From positions 1 through 19,157 of the forward strand of contig DASVQA010000089.1 of the NCBI GenBank assembly GCA_036389375.1: a DNA stretch of 19,157 nucleotides. Direction: 5' to 3'. This DNA is from QHXQ01 sp036389375 (GTDB lineage: Bacteria > Acidobacteriota > Blastocatellia > Pyrinomonadales > Pyrinomonadaceae). This document shows, in pieces, positions 6,576-12,770 of the stretch; the stretch's first letter is position 1; the number at the start of each line of letters is the position of its first letter. The notes beneath the pieces were generated by a model that was not told where the DNA came from, did no database searches, and was given only the letters and a program-made list of their open reading frames with translations. The translations under genes were made by a program, and so were the position numbers.

Positions 6576-7244
6576 TCAACGAGCGGGCAGCACGGGCAGC
6601 GCGCGGCGCGGCCGTGTGCGGTGCGGCGCGACAAGGTGTGCGGCGGCACGCTCACGGCGGCGCGTGCGCCAGACTTGCACCAGTCGCGCGAGTTCCGCGC
6701 CCGATGCCGCCGGGTCAACCAGCGTGAGCCAGAGCGGCGTCGGCAGCCACGCCCACGCCGCACCATAAACCTGTTCGTTCAAATGTTCGACGCGGCGCTC
6801 CGCGCGCCACTGCAAGGTGACGGGCGGCACGTCCGCCCAGTTGTCATAGCAGGCATGTTGAATGCACGGCGCGGGCTTGGCGCGCGCGTGGACGAGACAG
6901 CCCGTGCCCGGCGCAAACAAGGGGCACGAATAGGTCTGCGCGAAGGTGTCGCCTGCGGCGCGCAAGCCGTAGCGTTTGACGGCCAGCGCGGCGCGTTCAT
7001 AGACGGCGCGGCGCTCGGCGGCGGTGAGGCGCGGCGTGTGCGCAAGCGTTGCGCGGATGGCGACAGCTTCGAGGCGCGTGATGTGTACGTTGACGAAGTG
7101 CGCGTCCGTGCAGCAGACGCCGGGCGTCGGGCACACGCGACAGTCGCGCGCCGCCGGCTCGTAGGCCAGTTTGACGTGGCTCTGATAGGCGCGTTTGGCG
7201 CGTTGCAAACGCGCGAGCGCCGCTGGTTCGGATAGGTGCTGCAT
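6576..7244 (-). CDS. YkgJ-like cysteine-cluster (putative Zn/Fe-binding) protein
   Basis: This is a 222-residue protein with eight cysteines in the order expected for the YkgJ/UPF0153 family: C35, C38, then the CC pair at 44-45, and after a helical stretch C107 (CPLF), C116 (GCLVH), C127 and C132. These are thought to bind zinc or an iron-sulfur cluster; the function of the family is not established. The C-terminal 30 residues are Arg/Ala-rich and look disordered. The ATG at 7244 is chosen over a TTG six bases upstream; neither has a good ribosome binding site. The gene starts 25 bp after tlyA on the same strand and is probably cotranscribed, which hints at, but does not prove, a link with RNA modification or translation. 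Confidence 0.75.
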   Translation of the reverse strand: MQHLSEPAALARLQRAKRAYQSHVKLAYEPAARDCRVCPTPGVCCTDAHFVNVHITRLEAVAIRATLAHTPRLTAAERRAVYERAALAVKRYGLRAAGDTFAQTYSCPLFAPGTGCLVHARAKPAPCIQHACYDNWADVPPVTLQWRAERRVEHLNEQVYGAAWAWLPTPLWLTLVDPAASGAELARLVQVWRTRRRERAAAHLVAPHRTRPRRALPVLPAR

Positions 7245-7269
7245 GGACAATCTGCGGCGCGCAACCCGA

Positions 7270-8013
7270 TCAACCCAACTCGTAGAGCGCCAGAAATTCG
7301 CGGTTGCCGTCCGCGCCCTTGATCGGTGAATCGATCACGCCGCCAACTTTCAGCCCCAAGTCTAACGCCGCCCCGTTCACTTCCTCAATGACGCGCGCGT
7401 GCGCCGCCGGGTCTGTGACGATGCCGCCCTTGCCGACCGCGCCGCGCCCGACCTCGAACTGCGGCTTGACGAGCACGACGATGCGCCCGCCGTCGTTCAG
7501 CAACGGCACGAGCGCGGGCAGAATTTTCGTCGCCGAGATAAACGACACGTCCATCACGATCAGATCGAAGCGCGTGGCAAAATCGCCGGGCTGCAAGTAG
7601 CGCGCGTTCACCTGCTCGCGCACTTCCACGCGCGGGTCTGTGCGCAGGCGATAGTCGAGTTGGTTGTGCCCGACATCGAGCGCGACGACGCGGCGCGCGC
7701 CGTGCTGCAACAGGCAATCGGTGAAGCCGCCGGTTGAAGCGCCCACGTCGAGGCACGTCGCGCCGCGCACGTCGAGTTGAAACGCCCGCAACGCGGCTGC
7801 CATTTTCAACCCGCCGCGCCCGACGTAGCGCGCGGCCGGGTCGTCTGCGCCGCGCACGCGGATCGCGGCGTCGGGCGCAAACGTCTCCGAAGGCTTCTCG
7901 ACGCGCTGTTCACCGACGAGCACAACGCCCGCCATTACGAGCGCCTGCGCGCGCGTGCGCGACGGCGCAAGCCCGCGCTCGACCAGCAGTTTGTCTATGC
8001 GCTCGCGCTTCAT
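7270..8013 (-). CDS. tlyA: TlyA family rRNA (cytidine-2'-O)-methyltransferase
   Basis: This 247-residue protein has the full two-domain TlyA layout. An S4 RNA-binding domain spans 3-55 (RIDKLLVERGLAPSRTRAQ ... GVVLVGEQRVEKP). A linker, YVGRGGLKM (63-71), leads into an FtsJ/RrmJ-type Rossmann methyltransferase. SAM motif I is LDVGASTGGFTDC (88-100), followed by ALDVGHNQLDYRLR (111-124). The catalytic K-D-K-E set is visible as K70, D155 (MDVSFIS), K183 (LVKPQFEVGRG) and E239 (GNREFL). TlyA methylates ribose 2'-OH of 16S and/or 23S rRNA cytidines (C1409/C1920 in mycobacteria); loss gives capreomycin resistance there. Some members are described as haemolysins, a name I would not apply here. The ATG at 8013 lacks a strong Shine-Dalgarno. 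Confidence 0.94.
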   Translation of the reverse strand: MKRERIDKLLVERGLAPSRTRAQALVMAGVVLVGEQRVEKPSETFAPDAAIRVRGADDPAARYVGRGGLKMAAALRAFQLDVRGATCLDVGASTGGFTDCLLQHGARRVVALDVGHNQLDYRLRTDPRVEVREQVNARYLQPGDFATRFDLIVMDVSFISATKILPALVPLLNDGGRIVVLVKPQFEVGRGAVGKGGIVTDPAAHARVIEEVNGAALDLGLKVGGVIDSPIKGADGNREFLALYELG

Positions 8014-8074
8014 GCTGCAACCCGAATCGTCTTTATCCGTTCCCGTCTCGTGGGGCTGTGGTTAAGATAGCCGA

Positions 8075-8101
8075 GCGCGCGCCGCTTTGTCAGGCGCGCG
8101 C
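8075..8101 (+). promoter_or_regulatory. Perfect 9-bp GC hairpin in the tlyA / DUF4139 divergent region
   Basis: GCGCGCGCC (8075-8083) and GGCGCGCGC (8093-8101) form a perfect stem around the nine-base loop GCTTTGTCA. It lies in the 154-bp region between the divergent tlyA and DUF4139 genes, 66 bp before the latter's start codon, so it may be in that gene's 5' leader or separate the two promoters. There is no T-run after it. I could not identify a convincing -35/-10 pair around it. Confidence 0.4.
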
Positions 8102-8167
8102 CCCGCGCCGCTCGATGCGGCTCGCTCCACGCGCTAGAACCATTTCGGTCAACTGAAGGAGAAATTT

Positions 8168-9448
8168 ATGAGACAGCTAACGCGCGGCTTGCTCGCCGCT
8201 TTATGTGCGCTTGCGTTGTGCGCTTCGGCTGCGCTGGCGGCGGGCGACGCGGTCGCGCATTTGACGATCTATGATGCCGGCATCGCGGAATTTCACGAGG
8301 AGCGCATGGTCGAGTTGCAGCCCGGCCTCAATCAGCTTGAGTGGCGCAGCCTGATGCCCAAGGCTTACGTGCGCACGTTGCGCGTGACGGCCGAGGGCGC
8401 GGAAGTGCTCCGGCAGGACATCACTTACGACGGAACGGAAGTGCGCAATGAGAAGTCGCCCGTGCTGCATCTCGTGCTGCGCAGCACGGCGACGACGGCC
8501 GGCCCGCGCCGCGTGCAGATTGATTATCTCGCGCCGGGGCTGAATTGGCAGAACGACTATGCGCTCGTGCTTGAGCCGACCGCGCAGGGTGCGCCGCCCA
8601 CCGCCGCCACGCTCGATTCGTGGGTCTCGGTCTTCAACAACACGGGCACGGACGTGGGGGCCGGCACGGTCGATCTGATCGCGGGCGAGATCGCGTTCCG
8701 GCTCGAAGGCAGCAACACGGATGTCTATTACCGGCGCGAAGTGGCGCAGAGCAACGCCGCTTACGATGAAGTGTCCGCGCCGCCACCTGCTTCCGCCGAG
8801 GTGACGGGCGTGAGCGCGTTCAGTCGTTTCCGGCTGGGGCGCGATCTGATGTTCAACGCGAATGCGCCGACCGGGCGGCTGCCGCTCTTTCAACACGCGC
8901 GCATAGCCGTCGTGCAACGCAACGTCTTCGAGAACGATTACAGCACGCAGACGATGGGGCGCGGCGGCTTCACCTTGCTGCCGCGCGGGCTTGAAGTGCG
9001 ACTCGTGGCGAAGAACACGACCGGGGCGACGATGCCCGCCGGGCTGGTGACGATCTACGCGCGCGACGGCGAGTTGCCACAGGTGGTCGGCCAAGACCGC
9101 ATCGCTTTGACGCCGCCCGCAGGCGAGTTCAGCGTGACGCAGGGCCGCTCGGCCACGCTCTTTGCGACGCGCCGCATCGTCGAACGTCGGCAGGTCGAAT
9201 ACCGCGACCCGACCCTCGGCACGCGCACGAAGCTCATCACGACCATCGAGGTCGTCGTCATGAATCGCGGCGTGCAAGCGGCGGAAGCGTACATACGCGA
9301 CAGCATCGAGCCGCACGCGGACAACCAGTGGACGCTGCTGGAAAGCTCCGCGCAGGGCGAGCGTTTGGGCGCGAACGCCGTGCAGTTCAAAGTGCAAGTA
9401 CCGGCGGGCGGCAAGACAACGCTCACCTACACGGTCGAGACGAAATGA
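8168..9448 (+). CDS. Exported DUF4139 domain protein
   Basis: This 426-residue protein has a signal peptide (1-25, ending in AALAA). The body matches the C-terminal DUF4139 (MuiA-like) beta-rich domain: an opening strand AHLTIYDAGIAEFHEER (30-46), the conserved VQIDYLAPGLNWQNDYALVL (116-135), then LDSWVSVFNNTGTD (149-162) and VDLIAGEI (168-175). The last 150 residues alternate as beta strands and end with GGKTTLTYTVETK. The coiled-coil N-terminal DUF4140 half found in many MuiA-like proteins is missing, so this is the short form. AAGGAG sits at good spacing before the ATG. It is probably periplasmic or outer-membrane-associated; function unknown. It is monocistronic and ends at a strong hairpin shared with the converging gene. 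Confidence 0.85.
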   Translation: MRQLTRGLLAALCALALCASAALAAGDAVAHLTIYDAGIAEFHEERMVELQPGLNQLEWRSLMPKAYVRTLRVTAEGAEVLRQDITYDGTEVRNEKSPVLHLVLRSTATTAGPRRVQIDYLAPGLNWQNDYALVLEPTAQGAPPTAATLDSWVSVFNNTGTDVGAGTVDLIAGEIAFRLEGSNTDVYYRREVAQSNAAYDEVSAPPPASAEVTGVSAFSRFRLGRDLMFNANAPTGRLPLFQHARIAVVQRNVFENDYSTQTMGRGGFTLLPRGLEVRLVAKNTTGATMPAGLVTIYARDGELPQVVGQDRIALTPPAGEFSVTQGRSATLFATRRIVERRQVEYRDPTLGTRTKLITTIEVVVMNRGVQAAEAYIRDSIEPHADNQWTLLESSAQGERLGANAVQFKVQVPAGGKTTLTYTVETK

Positions 9449-9548
9449 AGCATGCGCGCGGTTGGCGGCGATGAGCGCGCACGAGTCGCGCCGCGCGTGG
9501 TCGCGCCTGCAAGCGATGCCTGAGAGACGTTGACGCGGGCGTGAAAGA

Positions 9549-9581
9549 AAACGGGCCGGCTTATGTGCAGCCGGCCCGTTT
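9549..9581. terminator. Bidirectional terminator-like hairpin between converging genes
   Basis: AAACGGGCCGGC (9549-9560) pairs perfectly with GCCGGCCCGTTT (9570-9581) around a nine-base loop, giving a 12-bp stem whose base is A/T-rich on both strands. ATTTTT follows about ten bases later on the plus strand. It lies 100 bp after the DUF4139 stop and 23 bp beyond the stop of the converging membrane-protein gene, the expected position for a terminator serving both. The T-tract contributed by the stem itself is only three bases long. Confidence 0.7.
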
Positions 9582-9604
9582 CAGTCACATAAATTTTTCC
9601 GCGT

Positions 9605-10273
9605 TTAGAGCGGTGGGCGCGCGCCCTCGAAGATGTCGCGGATGCGATCCACGTTGCGCGCTGGCGGCGTTGAACGGGGCTGCACGGTGCGCGGGCGCTC
9701 GCTGCGCGGCTGGCGTTCATTCGCCACACGCTCGCCGCGTGGTGCGCTTGCATCACGGTGGGCGGCGGCCGGCTCGGTGCGGCGCGTGCGCTCTTCAACT
9801 GTAGTGGCGGTCGGGCGGGCCGGCTTGTCCGTGTCGCGCGCGTTCTCAACTTTGCTCGGCGGCGTGCGCTTGGCCGCGACGGGGGCCGGTTCGACGGGCG
9901 GCGCGGTCGTGCGTACCGCATCGCTCGTGGCGGCTGAAACGGGCACGGCGGCCGGCACTCTGGCCGGTTGCGCGGCGACTTCCGTTGCTTCGGTGTGCGC
10001 GGCGTCCGTCGTCGTTGTCGCCTGCTGTTGCGGCGCGTTGGTCGCACCGTCTGCGCGCCCGCGCTGGTAGAGGTACAGCCCGCAGATGCTGACCGCGCCG
10101 CCCAGTAACGCCGACAGGAGCAGGAGCGGCCAAGTGCGCCGCCGGCTGGCTACTGCCGCGAGCGGCACGACCGGCTGCGCCGTCTGCGCTTCCACCGCGT
10201 CAAAGCGCGGCGTGACGAGCGTGGCTTCGGTCTCCGATTCGGCTGATAATTGAGTCTGTTCTGCTTCGGTCAT
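9605..10273 (-). CDS. Single-pass membrane protein with long Pro/Ala/Arg-rich extracytoplasmic region, function unknown
   Basis: This is a 222-residue protein. Residues 1-43 are acidic and would be cytoplasmic, R44-R46 form a positive-inside anchor, and 48-69 are a membrane helix (WPLLLLSALLGGAVSICGLYLY). About 130 residues of low-complexity Ala/Pro/Thr/Arg sequence follow, with no recognisable fold. The last 17 residues (ARNVDRIRDIFEGARPPL region) look helical and much less degenerate, so they may be a binding motif held out on a flexible tether. GAGG lies seven bases before the ATG at 10273. Topology resembles cell-envelope spacer or TonB-like proteins, but there is no TonB C-terminal domain. 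I do not recognise the family. It lies downstream of the GH92 gene in the same direction, separated by 105 bp with a hairpin. Confidence 0.6.
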   Translation of the reverse strand: MTEAEQTQLSAESETEATLVTPRFDAVEAQTAQPVVPLAAVASRRRTWPLLLLSALLGGAVSICGLYLYQRGRADGATNAPQQQATTTTDAAHTEATEVAAQPARVPAAVPVSAATSDAVRTTAPPVEPAPVAAKRTPPSKVENARDTDKPARPTATTVEERTRRTEPAAAHRDASAPRGERVANERQPRSERPRTVQPRSTPPARNVDRIRDIFEGARPPL

Positions 10274-10307
10274 CCATCTTCCTCAAGGGAGAGCGAGGTC
10301 GCCCGCG

Positions 10308-10330
10308 CGCAAAAATCCACGCAAAAATCC
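10308..10330. repeat. Tandem direct repeat of CGCAAAAATCC, period 12
   Basis: CGCAAAAATCC occurs at 10308-10318 and 10320-10330, with a decayed third copy (CGCAAAACC) at 10340-10348. The repeats fill the gap between the GH92 gene and the membrane-protein gene, about 35-75 bp upstream of the latter's start codon. They may be a small regulatory repeat or slippage in a promoter or leader region. Confidence 0.4.
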
Positions 10331-10333
10331 TTT

Positions 10334-10361
10334 GCGCCGCGCAAAACCTTTGATGCGGCGC
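10334..10361 (-). terminator. Possible terminator hairpin downstream of GH92 gene
   Basis: GCGCCGC (10334-10340) and GCGGCGC (10355-10361) form a perfect 7-bp stem with a 14-base loop, 17 bp past the GH92 stop codon. Read on the minus strand, the hairpin is followed by AAAGGATTTTTGCG, so a five-base T-run comes six bases after the stem. It is a weak intrinsic terminator candidate that would separate the hydrolase operon from the next gene. Confidence 0.35.
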
Positions 10362-10378
10362 GTGTCTGCGTTGGTGTC

Positions 10379-12754
10379 TCAAAAATTAGTTGCAAAAGAA
10401 TTACGTCGCGGCGCGATTGTCGGCCGGGACAGAGAGGGCGGGCGATTGGCCCGGCCCCAGCCGTTCGGGCTGGCGCTCATGTCCAGCCGGAGTTCGCCCC
10501 CGGCGGCGATCTCTGCGTGCGTCAGGTAAGCGCGCGTGAGCACGCGGCCGTTGAGCCGTGCGGCCTGCACGTACTTGTTCGCGGCGGACGCGGCGGGCGC
10601 GCTAATCGTGAACGTGCGTCGCCCGCCGAGATCAATCGTGGCGCGGGTGAAGATGGGGCTGCCGATGTAGTAGAAAGCCTGCCCCGCGTTTGGATAAAGC
10701 CCGATTGCGTTCCAGACATACCATGAAGACATCGTGCCGGAATCGTCGTTGCCCGGCAGACCCGCGCGCCCCGTCCGGTACTCGCGCGCCATCAGGCGGC
10801 GCACCTGCGCCTCGGTTTTGTCGGCCCGCCCGGCGTGGATGTAGAGATAGGCGGCGAGCAAGTCCGGCTCGTTGACGTGCGTGTAGAGACCTTCCGGGCG
10901 CAATGCTTCAGTGCCCTGTGCGTCGCCGAAAAACAGGTCGAGCCAGTGGACGAACGCCTCGTCGCCGCCGACTCTGTTAATCAACCCCTGCGCGTCGTGC
11001 GGCACGTAGGTGGAGTATTGATAACCTGAACCTTCGTAGTAGGGCGCGCTCATCCAGACGAAGCGCGGATAGTCGAGCATGTAAAGCTGCGTCTTGTCGT
11101 ATGGCTTGAACCAACTGCCGTCCACGTCGCGCGGGCGGATCGATTTCGTCTCCGCGTCCCACAGGTGCTGCCAATTCTGCGAGCGCGCCCGATACTTTTG
11201 ATAGTCGGTCTGTTTGCCCAGAGCTTTGGCCACCTCGGCGAGACAGAAATCGTTGTAGGCGTATTCGACGGTGCGCGAGGCGGAACGCTCGTGCTGCATG
11301 CTCAGGTAGCCGCGCGCAATGTATTCGCTGACTTCGCGGCCCTCGTAGAATGGGCGCGGGCTATCTACTTCAGCGTCTTTGACCATCGCTTGATAGGCCG
11401 TCTGGTAATCAATGCCCGCCAGACCTTTCACCAGCGCGTCGGCGATGAGCACGTCGGCGTTTGAGCCGCCCTGCGTCATGCCGTTTGCGCCCGCGATGCG
11501 CGCGTCGGGCAACCAGCCCGTGTGCCGGTAAGTATCAACGAGCGAGCGCACCATGTCGCGCTGGCGGGCAGGTGCAATGAGCGTCAGGAGCGGGTGCAGC
11601 GTGCGGAACGTGTCCCAGATGGCGTAGTAGTCTTCATAGTGCGGCTCGCTTGATCGCCACCAGCCGTTTTCGCCGCTTAAATCGTGCGGCATGTAGTGGG
11701 CGCGATAGAGCGCGGTGTAGAAGATGCGACGCTCGTCGGCGCTGCCGCCCGCGACCTTTATCTGGCCAAGCGCCTGCTCCCAACTCGCGGCGGCGCGGCG
11801 GCGCAACTCGGTAAAATCAGCGCCGTTCGTCTCGTCGACGATATTCGCGCGCGCTTTTTCGGGGCTGATGAAGGAGAGGCCGATCTTGACTTCGAGCGGC
11901 TCGCCGCGCGTCGTGTCGAATGTGACGTAAGCGCCGGCCGCAGTCTGGTCGCCTGAGACGGTGGTTGTCGCGGGATAAACTTCCGCGCCGCGCCAAGTGC
12001 CGTAAGCTTTGCAGGGGCGCGAAAACTCGGCGGCGAAGTGGAGCGTGTAGGGCGCAGGATTCCAGCCGCCGATGAAGTTACCCGTGCCCTCGATGCGATT
12101 GGGCGCGATGATGTGAGCGTGCGTACCGATGGGTCGCTGGCGGCGGCCCGCGCCGCCGCCCGTGAAGATGACCGACCCGACATCGAGTAATAGGTGCGCC
12201 TCGGTTGTTTTGGGGAAAGTGTAGCGATGCACGGCGACGAGGCGCGTGGTGGTCAACTCAACTTGGACGTTCGGCTTCGTCAGCGTGACCGCGTAGTAAC
12301 CGGGCGCGGCCCGCTCGGCCTGCTTCGGCGAAGCCAACTCCTGCGGCTTGACCGCGCCCACCTGCGGCGTCAGGCGGAAGTTGCCGTACTTGCTCTCGCC
12401 GCCCGTGCCGGAGACGTGCGTCTGCGAAAAGCCGATGATGGGCTGGTCGGATTCATAGCCGGACGTGTCCCAGTGGTTCGGGTCGGGGTTCGGGGTGGTG
12501 TCGGGGCTTGGGTTGGCGAAGCCGAAGGGCACGGCAGCGCCCGGCACGGTGTTGCCGCCCGCGTCCACACCGACGAACGGATCGACGTAAGCGACGAGCG
12601 GCGGCGCGGCCTGAGTTTGCGCCAGCGCCGCAGCCTGACTGTTGCAGCACAGACACATGAGCAGCGCCGTCAGCCGGCGGAAGTTTTGGCGACGCGTGCC
12701 GTTGCCTGCGCCTGCGCGGCGGCGGACTGCGCGCGCGCTTCGCTGCGGCCGCAT
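10379..12754 (-). CDS. Glycoside hydrolase family 92 protein (probable exo-alpha-mannosidase), exported
   Basis: This is a 791-residue protein. The N-terminus is Arg-rich (1-27), then a hydrophobic segment (LTALLMCLCCNSQAAALA) ends as a signal peptide at about 45. The GH92 N-terminal beta-sandwich begins with YVDPFVGVDAGGNTVPGAAV (56-75), PFGFANPSPD and IIGFSQTHVSGTGG. The (alpha/alpha)6 barrel contains YEGSGYQYSTYVPHDAQG (about 573-590); its Glu aligns with the general acid of characterised members. VNEPDLLAAYLY follows (627-638), then GLPGNDDSGTMSSWYVW (about 666-681), whose Asp pair aligns with the catalytic base. These alignments are from memory of the family. GH92 enzymes are Ca2+-dependent inverting alpha-mannosidases. 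The ATG at 12754 gives a 16-bp gap from the upstream hydrolase gene; a TTG at 12787 would overlap it. The short basic tail after RPPSLS is unusual. Confidence 0.9.
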   Translation of the reverse strand: MRPQRSARAVRRRAGAGNGTRRQNFRRLTALLMCLCCNSQAAALAQTQAAPPLVAYVDPFVGVDAGGNTVPGAAVPFGFANPSPDTTPNPDPNHWDTSGYESDQPIIGFSQTHVSGTGGESKYGNFRLTPQVGAVKPQELASPKQAERAAPGYYAVTLTKPNVQVELTTTRLVAVHRYTFPKTTEAHLLLDVGSVIFTGGGAGRRQRPIGTHAHIIAPNRIEGTGNFIGGWNPAPYTLHFAAEFSRPCKAYGTWRGAEVYPATTTVSGDQTAAGAYVTFDTTRGEPLEVKIGLSFISPEKARANIVDETNGADFTELRRRAAASWEQALGQIKVAGGSADERRIFYTALYRAHYMPHDLSGENGWWRSSEPHYEDYYAIWDTFRTLHPLLTLIAPARQRDMVRSLVDTYRHTGWLPDARIAGANGMTQGGSNADVLIADALVKGLAGIDYQTAYQAMVKDAEVDSPRPFYEGREVSEYIARGYLSMQHERSASRTVEYAYNDFCLAEVAKALGKQTDYQKYRARSQNWQHLWDAETKSIRPRDVDGSWFKPYDKTQLYMLDYPRFVWMSAPYYEGSGYQYSTYVPHDAQGLINRVGGDEAFVHWLDLFFGDAQGTEALRPEGLYTHVNEPDLLAAYLYIHAGRADKTEAQVRRLMAREYRTGRAGLPGNDDSGTMSSWYVWNAIGLYPNAGQAFYYIGSPIFTRATIDLGGRRTFTISAPAASAANKYVQAARLNGRVLTRAYLTHAEIAAGGELRLDMSASPNGWGRANRPPSLSRPTIAPRRNSFATNF

Positions 12755-12770
12755 CTGCTCTGTTACGTCT

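Noticed and set aside
8201..9397. 398-codon minus-strand open frame opposite the DUF4139 gene
   Set aside because: It is antisense to a gene with a good start, signal peptide and family motifs; its composition is that of a shadow frame.
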